Positions 1 to 5,809 of a stretch of DNA of 9,141 nt are shown in pieces (the stretch's first letter is position 1; each line of letters begins with the position of its first letter). Source of the DNA: Acidimicrobiia bacterium (GTDB lineage Bacteria > Actinomycetota > Acidimicrobiia > Acidimicrobiales > JACDCH01); NCBI GenBank assembly GCA_013694495.1, contig JACDCH010000365.1:1-9141 (forward strand), written 5' to 3'. Under the pieces are notes generated by a model. The model did not search any database. It saw only the letters and a list, made by a program, of their open reading frames with translations, and had not been told where the DNA came from. The position numbers were made by a program, and so were the translations under genes.

Positions 1-2
1 AG

Positions 3-95
3 AACTCGATGATCCGTCGCTACATCGCTTGGCGAAACCGCCACGCCAACGACGAGGCACTTCGTGAACTTGTGAAGCGCGCAAACGTTGCCTGA
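3..95 (+). CDS. IS630-family transposase, C-terminal end (partial; start lies left of the window)
   Basis: This is the last 30 codons of a reading frame that enters from the left edge and stops at TGA 93-95. The peptide ends RYIAWRNRHANDEALRELVK followed by RANVA. A Trp-Arg-Asn-Arg block followed by a basic helix and a terminal RANVA is what I recall for the tail of IS630/Tc1-mariner-type transposases of actinobacteria, which cut and paste DNA at TA dinucleotides using a DDE/D catalytic core. The core itself is outside the window, so catalytic integrity cannot be judged. The frame is open from the first base. The element's terminal inverted repeat should lie a few tens of bases downstream, between this stop and the MFS gene, but I cannot fix its edge without the left end. 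The assignment rests on tail similarity only. Confidence 0.65.
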   Translation, partial: NSMIRRYIAWRNRHANDEALRELVKRANVA

Positions 96-111
96 CGCGG
101 CACTAGCACAA

Positions 112-164
112 AGGGTTGCATCATAAAACCCTGCGTGCGATGCTGCGTCGCATGAAGCAACCCT
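112..164. repeat. Imperfect inverted repeat (12 of 13 pairs) spanning the MFS start codon
   Basis: Bases 112-124 (AGGGTTGCATCAT) pair with 152-164 (ATGAAGCAACCCT), with one A-A mismatch (120/156). Just inside the outer arm, 137-140 (GCGA) pairs with 148-151 (TCGC) around a 7-nt loop. A competing smaller hairpin pairs 112-117 (AGGGTT) with 127-132 (AACCCT). The right outer arm contains the best ATG of the MFS gene (152-154). It could be the subterminal or terminal repeat of the adjacent IS630 element, or a leader structure that hides the start codon. The sequence alone does not separate these. Confidence 0.5.
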
Positions 165-1591
165 CAAGCGCCGACGTGCCTTGGGCCGTGTTCGCGGTCA
201 CGGTCGCGGCCGCGTTCATGGTCGCCCTGGACCTGTCGATCGTGAACGTGGCCTTCCCTTCGATCGAGCGGTCGTTCCCCGACGTCTCGACGGCGGCGCT
301 GTCGTGGGTGCTCGCCGCCTACAGCGTCGTGTTCGGCGCGCTGCTCCTCGGCGCCGGTCGCATCGCCGACCGGTCCGGCCGGCGGCGCATCTTCCTGCTC
401 GGCCTCCTCGTCTTCACCGTGGGCTCGCTCCTCTGCGGCATCGCACCGTCGGCGTGGCTGCTCATCGCCGGCCGCGTGGTGCAGGCGATCGGCGCCGCCC
501 TCCTGATGCCGGCCTCCCTCGCCCTCCTGCTCACCGCCACCGCCCCTGCGGCCCGGGCCCAGGCCGTCGCCATGTGGGGCGGCATCTCCGCGCTGGCCGT
601 CGCCACCGGCCCGTCGCTGGGCTCGGTGCTGATCGACGCCGGCGGGTGGCGGTGGGCCTTCTTCGTCAACCTCCCGATCGCGCTCGTGGCCGGCGTCGCC
701 ACCCGTCGCGTCGTGGACGAGTCCGTCGTCGGCGGCCCGGTCCCCGACCTGATCGGCGTGGCGGTCATCTCCGGTGCGGTCGCCGCCGTGGCGCTGGCCA
801 TCACCCAGGGCGGCGAGTGGGGCTGGTCCAGCGGGCGGATCGTCGGGCTGTTCGTGCTCACCGCCGTGCTGACGCCGATCGCCGTCCGCCGGTCGACCAC
901 GCACGTGGCGCCGGCCATCGACCTCGAGCTCTTCCGGTCTCGCACCGTGGTCTTGGCCAACGCCGCCACCCTGCTCTACGCCATCGGCTTCTTCGGGATG
1001 CTCCTGGCGAACGTGCTGTTCCTGACGACGGTGTGGGGCTACTCCACCCTGGCCGCCGGGCTGGCCATCACACCGGGGCCGCTCCTCGTCGCCGTCCTCA
1101 GCCGCCCGAGCGGCCGGCTGGCGGCGCGGGTCGGGTACGGCCCCGTGCTCGTCGCCGGCGGCCTGACGTTCGCGGCCGGCCTTCTGTTCTACGTGCAGGT
1201 CGTCGGGCTCGAGGCCCACTACGTCACGCACTGGCTCCCCGGCGCGCTGCTCGTGGGGCTCGGCGTGGCGCTGTCGTTCCCGGTCCTCAGCGCCGCCGCC
1301 GTCGCCGGCCTCCCCCAGGAGCGCTTCGGCATGGGCGGGGCGGTGAACCAGACCGCCCGTCAGATCGGCGCGGTGCTCGGCGTCGCCGTCCTGATCGCCA
1401 TCGTCGGCCCCCCGGCGTCGCTCGACGAGGCGCTGAGCCGCTTCCACCGAGCGTGGGCGTTCGGTGCCGTGGCCGTCCTCGCCTCGGCCGCGGTGTCGGC
1501 GTTCCACCGGCGCCCGTCTTTGGTCGCGGCCCTCGCGACGGGCATCGTCGCAGGTGCCCCCGGCCTGGCCCCGGCGGAGGCGGCCGGCTGA
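152..1591 (+). CDS. MFS transporter, DHA2 family (14-TM drug:H+ antiporter type)
   Basis: This is an inner-membrane proton-coupled exporter, probably for drugs or other hydrophobic compounds. From ATG 152 the product is 479 aa, normal for 14-TM DHA2 proteins. TM1 carries the family motif LDLSIVNVAFPSIE (about residues 27-40). Motif A, GRIADRSGRRR, is in the loop after TM2 (about 69-79). The Arg-rich motif B starts near RVVQAIGA (about 108). The motif C region has GPSLG followed by GGWRWAFFVNLP (about 153-175), a combination typical of the 14-TM branch. The rest is a series of hydrophobic segments. The frame stays open back to TTG 116 and also offers ATG 140; I chose ATG 152 because only about 10 polar residues then precede TM1. 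No good Shine-Dalgarno is visible before any candidate, and the start lies inside an inverted repeat next to an IS end. No regulator gene is adjacent. The substrate cannot be inferred. Confidence 0.9.
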   Translation: MKQPSSADVPWAVFAVTVAAAFMVALDLSIVNVAFPSIERSFPDVSTAALSWVLAAYSVVFGALLLGAGRIADRSGRRRIFLLGLLVFTVGSLLCGIAPSAWLLIAGRVVQAIGAALLMPASLALLLTATAPAARAQAVAMWGGISALAVATGPSLGSVLIDAGGWRWAFFVNLPIALVAGVATRRVVDESVVGGPVPDLIGVAVISGAVAAVALAITQGGEWGWSSGRIVGLFVLTAVLTPIAVRRSTTHVAPAIDLELFRSRTVVLANAATLLYAIGFFGMLLANVLFLTTVWGYSTLAAGLAITPGPLLVAVLSRPSGRLAARVGYGPVLVAGGLTFAAGLLFYVQVVGLEAHYVTHWLPGALLVGLGVALSFPVLSAAAVAGLPQERFGMGGAVNQTARQIGAVLGVAVLIAIVGPPASLDEALSRFHRAWAFGAVAVLASAAVSAFHRRPSLVAALATGIVAGAPGLAPAEAAG

Positions 1592-1709
1592 GATGAAGGG
1601 GTCCGGACCGCCCCGGCGAAGCCCCCTCGCCGGGCCCCGGAATCGAATCGAGACACAGGAGGAACCTGCGGCCCCATGATCGTCGGCGCCAGTCCATCCG
1701 CAGGTTCCT
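1589..1709 (+). repeat. Dispersed ~120-bp structured repeat, copy 1
   Basis: This copy starts at the MFS stop codon (TGAGATG) and runs into the convergent intergenic space. Shared blocks with copy 2 include GACCGCCCCGG, CGAAGCCCC, CCCGGAATCGAAT (1636-1648), GAGACACAGGA (1650-1660) and CTGCGG. It ends in a perfect 12-bp inverted repeat, AGGAACCTGCGG (1660-1671) with CCGCAGGTTCCT (1698-1709), around a 26-nt loop. A small GGC-GAA-GCC hairpin sits at 1615-1623. By eye the two copies are roughly 80-85% identical in the first 80 bases with a few 1-2 nt indels, and the similarity continues more weakly through the loop. No U-tract follows the hairpin, so it is not a standard terminator. I do not recognise the family. 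Confidence 0.85.
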
Positions 1710-1780
1710 GAGTTCTTCGCCGTCACTCGCGGCGCGGTTGTTCCGCCGCACGTCCTGAGCTGCGCCGGGGGCCGAGCGCC

Positions 1781-2599
1781 TCAGGCCGCCAGGTCGACCA
1801 GGCGCTTGCTGACCTCGAGGTGGCCGACGGCGCGGCCGGCGACGTACGACCCCGACAGCGGGGCGACGTCGGTGTAGTCCCGGCCGACGGCGAGGGTGAC
1901 GTAGCCGTCGCCGGCCCGGCGGTCGTGCGTCGGGTCCCACGCCTCGACGACCCAGCGGCCGGGGTGGTCCGGGTGGGGCACGAGGGCCTCGACCCAGGCA
2001 TGGCTGCCGCCCTCGCCGACGAGGTGCCCGGACACGTAGCGGGCGGCCACGCCGACCGAACGGCAGGCGGCGATCATCACCTGGGCGAAGTCCTGGCACA
2101 CGCCCCGACCGCCGCGCACCGCTTCGGCGGCCGTCGTGCGGACGCCGGTGATCCCCCAGTCGTAGGTGAGCGCGCCGTGGGCTCGGCGGCAGAGGTCGTC
2201 GACGCCGCCGGCACCGTCGGCCAGCGCCCGCAGGCGGGCGTCGGCGGCCGTGAGCTGCGTGGGCCGCAGGTAGCGCTCGTCGACGGCGATCGTGTGGGCG
2301 CCCGTGAGCGGGGTGCGCTCGACGGCTGTCGTCACGTGGAACTCGATCGCCCGTGGCACGCGCGCCGCGTCGACGTCGAGGACGACGTTGCCGAAGCTGT
2401 CGAGGTGCGGGCCCCGGACGGCGGCGGTCGCGCCGTGCACGGTGAGCGCCCAGTCGGTCCGGTACTGCCCGCCGTGCACCGGCGGGGGGACCACCATCAG
2501 GCGCTGGCGCAGGCGGGCGACGGGCGCCGAGTACTCGTAGCGGATGTGCTGCTCGAGCCGCAGCGCCCGTCCGGTCGCGGCCTCGGCGAGCAGGGTCAC
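1781..2599 (-). CDS. Transglutaminase-like cysteine protease family protein (Bact_transglu_N plus transglut_core)
   Basis: The 272-aa product is a transglutaminase-superfamily enzyme. In bacteria, members with this architecture are thought to act mostly as cysteine proteases or amidases rather than cross-linkers. Residues about 12-90 form the beta-rich N-terminal domain (opening LRLEQHIRYEYSAPVARLRQ). The core holds the expected triad: Cys168 in GRGVCQDFAQ, His200 in GGSHAWVEA and Asp222 in WDPTHD. No signal peptide or TM segment is visible, so it is probably cytoplasmic. GTG 2599 is chosen because the N-domain begins about 12 residues later and GGGGGTG (2610-2604) is a plausible ribosome site; the frame is open further upstream but reads as Arg/Pro-rich shadow sequence. 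Homologues often sit beside circularly permuted ATP-grasp and alpha-E domain genes, but neither is here. It is the last - strand gene and converges with the MFS gene. A possible PHO-box repeat lies about 100 bp upstream. Confidence 0.9.
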   Translation of the reverse strand: MTLLAEAATGRALRLEQHIRYEYSAPVARLRQRLMVVPPPVHGGQYRTDWALTVHGATAAVRGPHLDSFGNVVLDVDAARVPRAIEFHVTTAVERTPLTGAHTIAVDERYLRPTQLTAADARLRALADGAGGVDDLCRRAHGALTYDWGITGVRTTAAEAVRGGRGVCQDFAQVMIAACRSVGVAARYVSGHLVGEGGSHAWVEALVPHPDHPGRWVVEAWDPTHDRRAGDGYVTLAVGRDYTDVAPLSGSYVAGRAVGHLEVSKRLVDLAA

Positions 2600-2700
2600 C
2601 GGACACCCCCGGTCGCGCCGAGGACGGGTGAGCACCTGACCGGTCGCTGCCGCACGCCCCCCACTCTTCCCCACCGCTGTGGCGTCAGTGCGCCATGACC

Positions 2701-2720
2701 GTGAACGCCGTGTGAACGCC
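2701..2720 (-). promoter_or_regulatory. Tandem direct repeat resembling an actinobacterial PHO box
   Basis: On the - strand, GGCGTTCAC occurs twice with an 11-bp period (2720-2712 and 2709-2701), giving GTTCAC-N5-GTTCAC. Actinobacterial PhoP binding sites in Streptomyces are built from 11-bp direct-repeat units beginning GTTCAC or similar, and mycobacterial RegX3/PhoP sites also use direct repeats of about this period. The site is about 100 bp upstream of the transglutaminase start, in the 143-bp gap after the hydrolase gene. Only two units are clear, and no convincing -10 element is visible next to them. Confidence 0.3.
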
Positions 2721-2742
2721 GAGCCGTCGGCGGTCCGCCCGG

Positions 2743-3981
2743 TCAGGCGTCGGCGAGGTCGGCCCCGACCAGCAGGTTGGCCACGACCTCGGCGGCGCGG
2801 AACACCTCGTCGAGCACCACGTGCTCGTCGACGGTGTGGGCGACGGCCACGTCGCCGGGGCCGTAGAGGACCGCCGGCACGCCGAGGTCGTTGGTGAAGA
2901 ACCTCAGGTCCGAGCCGTACGGCACCCCGTGGACCGCGGGGCGGGCCCCGGTGACCTGCTCGTGGCAGGCCGCCAGCCGGGCCAGGAACGGGTGGTCGAC
3001 CGGCGTCGCCGCCGGCGCGAACTGCCCCTCGAACCACTCGACGACCGGTTCGCCCCCCGACTCGGCGGCCACCGCGGCCACCGCCGCCTCGAGCGCCTGG
3101 CGCGCCTCGTCGAGCGACTCCCCCGGGAGGACGCCGTGGCGACCCTCGGCCACCAGCCGTTCGGGGACCGTCGACGGCCAGTCACCCGCCGTCAGCCGCC
3201 CGACGGAGATCGGCGCCACGAGCGCACCGGCATCGAAGGCCGGGTGGGTGAACGTCGCCCGGCGCTCGTGCTCGAGCCGGTGCAGCGCCTCGTGCAGCAC
3301 GACGTACGCATCGATCGCGCTCGCCCCTTCGAGCCGCATGGCGCCGTGGGCCGCCCGGCCGGAGACGTGCAGGCGGAAGCTGGCCGCGCCCGCGCCGACG
3401 GGACAGATCGCCAGGCGGGTGGGTTCGAGCACGACGGCAGCGTCCGCGGCGTGGCCCCGCAGCAGCGTGGCCAGGGTCCCGGCGCCGCCGGTCTCCTCGC
3501 CGATGACGCTCTGGACCAGCACGTCCCCGGTGGGCCGGAGACCGGCCCGCTGCAGCGCGGCGACCGCCGTGATGCCGGCCACCAGCCCGCCCTTCATGTC
3601 ACAGGCGCCCCGCCCCCACAGCACGCCGTGCTCGATGGCGCCGGCCCACGGGTCGTGGGGCCAGCGGTGGAGCTCGCCAACGGGGACGACGTCGATGTGC
3701 CCGTTGAGGATGGTCGACGGCCCCTCCCCCACCACCCAGCGCCCCACGACGACCGGCCGCTCGCCGAGCGGGAGCTCGTCGTCGGAGAACGAGGCGTGCT
3801 GCTCGAGGTCGGCGCGCTGCGGGCACCACGAGTCGACCGTGAGGTCAAGACCGTCGAGCACCTGCTCCACCAGTCGCTGGGCCGCCGCCTCCTCGCCGGT
3901 GACGCTCGGCGTGCGCACGAGCTCGACGAGGACGTCGGTCATCTCCGCCCGCACCGCAGCGACCGCGGCGGCGACCGTCAT
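2743..3981 (-). CDS. M20-family metallohydrolase (ArgE/DapE/deformylase type)
   Basis: The 412-aa product is a cytoplasmic di-zinc amidohydrolase of the M20 group, which cleaves N-acyl amino acids, small peptides or formyl-amides. All metal-site residues are present: His95 and Asp97 in NGHIDVVP, bridging Asp128 in GRGACDMKGG, catalytic Glu162 and ligand Glu163 in GEETGG, Glu186 in VVLEPT, and His382 in VAHTVDEH. His212 (GRAAHG) marks the lid/dimerisation domain inserted between the two halves. Length is normal for the family. The SWCP segment before the metal core recalls ArgE/DapE-like deacylases and the thiamine-salvage deformylase YlmB more than classical ArgE, but the substrate cannot be fixed. 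No other arginine, lysine or thiamine gene is in the window. ATG 3981 lies 11 nt after the HugZ-like stop, with a weak AGGG ribosome site overlapping that stop, so the two are probably co-transcribed. The next gene, the transglutaminase, starts 143 bp later. Confidence 0.9.
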   Translation of the reverse strand: MTVAAAVAAVRAEMTDVLVELVRTPSVTGEEAAAQRLVEQVLDGLDLTVDSWCPQRADLEQHASFSDDELPLGERPVVVGRWVVGEGPSTILNGHIDVVPVGELHRWPHDPWAGAIEHGVLWGRGACDMKGGLVAGITAVAALQRAGLRPTGDVLVQSVIGEETGGAGTLATLLRGHAADAAVVLEPTRLAICPVGAGAASFRLHVSGRAAHGAMRLEGASAIDAYVVLHEALHRLEHERRATFTHPAFDAGALVAPISVGRLTAGDWPSTVPERLVAEGRHGVLPGESLDEARQALEAAVAAVAAESGGEPVVEWFEGQFAPAATPVDHPFLARLAACHEQVTGARPAVHGVPYGSDLRFFTNDLGVPAVLYGPGDVAVAHTVDEHVVLDEVFRAAEVVANLLVGADLADA

Positions 3982-3992
3982 GGGCCCGGACC

Positions 3993-4802
3993 CTACGACG
4001 AGGCGGCCCGCGCCTCGTGCACGAGGGCGACGACCGCCGCCCGGATGGCTTCGGACGTGGTGGCCGCCTCCTCGAAGCCGACCCGCACCCGACCGGTGCC
4101 GGTCGTCCCCTTGGCCACGAGCTCGATGCCGTAGCGGTCGACGCCCACGCACGACGCCGACGTGGCGTCGTCGCGGCCGCCCAGGACGCGGGCGATCAGC
4201 AGGTTGGCCTCGGCGTGGTCGTCGTTCATGTGCTCGACGACGCCCGCCGCCAGCGGAGCCACCGGATCGGGCTCGGCCGCGGCCCAGGCGCCGGGGTCGA
4301 CCCAGGACATCCGGCCGTAGCCGCCGACGAAGCGCAGCGCCTCGACCTCGATGCGCCACAGCGCGAAGTCGGTGTAGTCGATGTAGTACGACGCGTACGG
4401 GTTGGCCGCCAGGTGGACGCCCTTGGCATCGTCCCGCTCGCCGGCGGGGACGACGGCGGCCGTGCCGAGCAGGGTGACCCGGCCGGCGGCCAGCGGATCG
4501 CCGTCCTCGGGCACGGCCTCCGCAACCAGGATCGAGCAGCGCGGATCCTGGTGCAGGTTCTGCGTGTGCTCGGCCAGTTCGCTGATGCACAGCACCGGCC
4601 GTCCCTGCCGGTCGAGGCCGAACGGGGCGACCGAGGCGAAGGGCGTGCCGGCCGGATCCCGGGCGACGGTGGCGAGCGAGCCGGTGGCGACGCCGGCCGC
4701 CAGCGTGCGGGCCCGCTCGGCGTCGTCGGGCTCGCGACCGACCACCACGGGGCGAGGCCCGGACGGGGCGCCGGAGGCGGGGGCGCCGTGGTCGCGCGGC
4801 AC
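3993..4802 (-). CDS. HugZ-like FMN-binding split-barrel protein with C-terminal DUF2470
   Basis: From GTG 4802 the product is 269 aa. Residues about 25-170 form a pyridoxamine-phosphate-oxidase-like split barrel; the segment SELAEHTQNLHQDPRCSIL matches the usual S-x-L-x-x-H-T-x-N pattern near the flavin/heme pocket, and FVGGYGRMSWV closes the barrel as in HugZ proteins. Residues about 185-262 are DUF2470, with HMNDDHAEA. Relatives include Helicobacter HugZ (heme breakdown for iron) and the plant glutamyl-tRNA reductase-binding protein, so a role in heme use or tetrapyrrole control is likely; the precise activity is inference. The start is uncertain. The frame is open to GTG 4943, with ATG 4934 and ATG 4877 (294 aa), but those lie inside the repeat element and encode Pro/Gly/Ala-rich sequence. 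GTG 4802 is the first start past the element; GTG 4748 would also keep the whole domain. Its TAG stop is 11 nt before the hydrolase ATG. Confidence 0.85.
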   Translation of the reverse strand: MPRDHGAPASGAPSGPRPVVVGREPDDAERARTLAAGVATGSLATVARDPAGTPFASVAPFGLDRQGRPVLCISELAEHTQNLHQDPRCSILVAEAVPEDGDPLAAGRVTLLGTAAVVPAGERDDAKGVHLAANPYASYYIDYTDFALWRIEVEALRFVGGYGRMSWVDPGAWAAAEPDPVAPLAAGVVEHMNDDHAEANLLIARVLGGRDDATSASCVGVDRYGIELVAKGTTGTGRVRVGFEEAATTSEAIRAAVVALVHEARAASS

Positions 4803-4814
4803 GGCGTTGGTACC

Positions 4815-4938
4815 AGGACCTGCGGGTGGATCGGTGCCGGTCGAGGCGTTGCCCGCAGGACCTTCCTGTGTCTCCATTCGATTCCGGGTGCCCGCGTCGA
4901 GGGGCTTCGCCCGGGGCGGTCGGGAACCCTGCATCTCA
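4815..4938 (-). repeat. Dispersed ~120-bp structured repeat, copy 2 (opposite orientation to copy 1)
   Basis: Read on the - strand, this copy starts with TGAGATG at the stop codon of the MTB12-like fragment, exactly as copy 1 starts at the MFS stop. It repeats the blocks GACCGCCCCGG, CGAAGCCCC, CCCGGAATCGAAT (+ coordinates 4876-4888), GAGACACAGGA (4864-4874) and CTGCGGG. The terminal inverted repeat is 4852-4863 with 4815-4826, 11 of 12 pairs, around a 25-nt loop. The internal hairpin is GGGC-GAA-GCCC (4902-4912), one pair longer than in copy 1 on both sides, so the indels keep the fold. The element occupies the space upstream of the HugZ-like start at 4802. Confidence 0.85.
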
Positions 4939-5196
4939 GGCACAGGACACCCGGGCCGACTGGAGGAAGCCGCAGATCTCCTCGGTGGTGACGAGCCACC
5001 GGTCGCCCTCCCGGCGTCGCACCATGGACGGGTCGGCGTACACCTCGGTGCCGGCGAAGGACAGGTCGTAGGTCACCGTCGCAGTATCGCCGTCGATGGC
5101 CCCGACCGTGGGCGAGACGTGATCCACCTGCGGTGCGGGGACCCAGGCCGACGGAGCTGGGTGACGCCAGCGGGTTGCGGGTGACATCCTGATCAC
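4936..5196 (-). pseudogene. Short MTB12/NTF2-like domain fragment lacking signal and N-terminal half
   Basis: This 86-codon frame runs from GTG 5196 (or ATG 5187) to TGA 4938-4936. Residues about 22-86 resemble the beta-sheet half of actinobacterial low-molecular-weight antigen MTB12-like secreted proteins: IDGDTATVTYDLSFAGTEVY, then VRREGDRWLVTTEEICGFL and a final VSCA, with two cysteines near the end that may pair. Full-length relatives begin with a signal peptide, often a lipobox, and a helical portion. Here only about 20 unlike residues (MIRMSPATRWRHPAPSAWVP) precede the sheet, and the upstream space is taken by the membrane-protein gene, which ends 28 nt before. I therefore read it as a decayed or truncated gene, although a real small cytoplasmic protein co-transcribed with the operon is possible. 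Its stop codon is also the first base triplet of repeat copy 2, so an insertion could have defined its end. Confidence 0.55.
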
Positions 5197-5224
5197 GGCG
5201 CCCGACAGCCCCCAGGCCGCCGGC

Positions 5225-5809
5225 TCAGGTCGAGGAGGCGGCGCGCACCGGGGTCGTCCGCTTCCACTCGACGTAATGGTCGGCGAGCCCGAGGGCGGTG
5301 AGCGGCAGCACCGGGGCCGACATCAGGCCGAGGACGCCGGCGCCGCGCACGAGGAAGAACGTGTAGGCGGCGGCGGCGATCACGCCGACCGCTCGGGGGC
5401 GCCACCCGTGATCGGGCTCGGGCCGCAGGGCGACGAGCCCACCGGCGCCCATGCCCGCCACCAGGCCCGTGACGGCGTCGGCCGCGAACGCAGAAGCAGG
5501 GATGCCCACGAGCACGGCGAGGCCCATGGCCTTCACGACGGCACCGGGCGCCCGAGGGTGCTCGGACAGGAAGGCGAGGACGATGAAGACGAACGGGATC
5601 AGCGCCAGCCCGAAGGCCACGAGGGCCGCCGAGTCGCCGACGTCGCCGGAGACGGCCTCGGCGTCGTCGAGGGCGCCGTCGACCATGCCGGCCAGGATCG
5701 ACCAGTAGGCGGGCAGGAACAGGAGCGTGCCGGCGGTGATGGCCAGCCACTTGCGCTTCGGGGAGAGCGGCGCGACGCCGCCCGGCGCCGACCGCCGGCG
5801 GGCGCTCAA
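5225..5809 (-). CDS. Multi-pass membrane protein of unknown function, last gene coupled to the sugar ABC operon
   Basis: The 194-aa product is mostly hydrophobic, with about five or six predicted membrane segments near residues 21-43, 61-82, 92-127, 140-155 and 157-175. A basic N-terminal stretch (RRRS, PKRK) and a basic C-terminal tail (EWKRTTPVRA) suggest both ends may be cytoplasmic. I see no enzyme or transporter motif and do not recognise the family. The only plausible start is TTG 5809, which overlaps the malG stop as TTGA, so translation is probably coupled to the permease; the frame is open further upstream only as malG shadow. The tight link suggests a partner of the sugar importer, or simply a conserved neighbour. 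It may also be a small integral membrane protein with no transport role. Confidence 0.75.
   Translation of the reverse strand: MSARRRSAPGGVAPLSPKRKWLAITAGTLLFLPAYWSILAGMVDGALDDAEAVSGDVGDSAALVAFGLALIPFVFIVLAFLSEHPRAPGAVVKAMGLAVLVGIPASAFAADAVTGLVAGMGAGGLVALRPEPDHGWRPRAVGVIAAAAYTFFLVRGAGVLGLMSAPVLPLTALGLADHYVEWKRTTPVRAASST

Noticed and set aside
1592..1675. Small + strand peptide starting ATG 1593 inside repeat copy 1 (MKGSGPPRRSPLAGPRNRIE and eight more residues)
   Set aside because: The matching frame in copy 2 reads on into another gene, and indels between the copies change the frame internally; conservation follows nucleotide blocks and stems rather than codons.
1660..1709. The 12-bp inverted repeat as an intrinsic terminator for the MFS gene
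   Set aside because: The 26-nt loop is long, no T-tract follows, and the same structure recurs in copy 2 upstream of a gene, so it is better seen as part of the repeat.
164..1726. Long - strand open frame opposite the MFS gene, rich in Asp, Gly, Arg and His
   Set aside because: It is the antisense shadow of a GC-rich gene: low-complexity composition, no domain, and the + strand frame has clear MFS motifs.
1711..1780. Weak stem-loops (GCGG-TTGTT-CCGC and GAG/GCGC arms) between the convergent genes as a bidirectional terminator
   Set aside because: The stems are short or bulged, no T-tract is present on either strand, and such pairings are common by chance at this GC content.
2821..4134. Long + strand open frame opposite the hydrolase and HugZ-like genes
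   Set aside because: It crosses two well-supported - strand genes and their junction and has Arg/Gly/Asp/Val-biased shadow composition with no recognisable motif.
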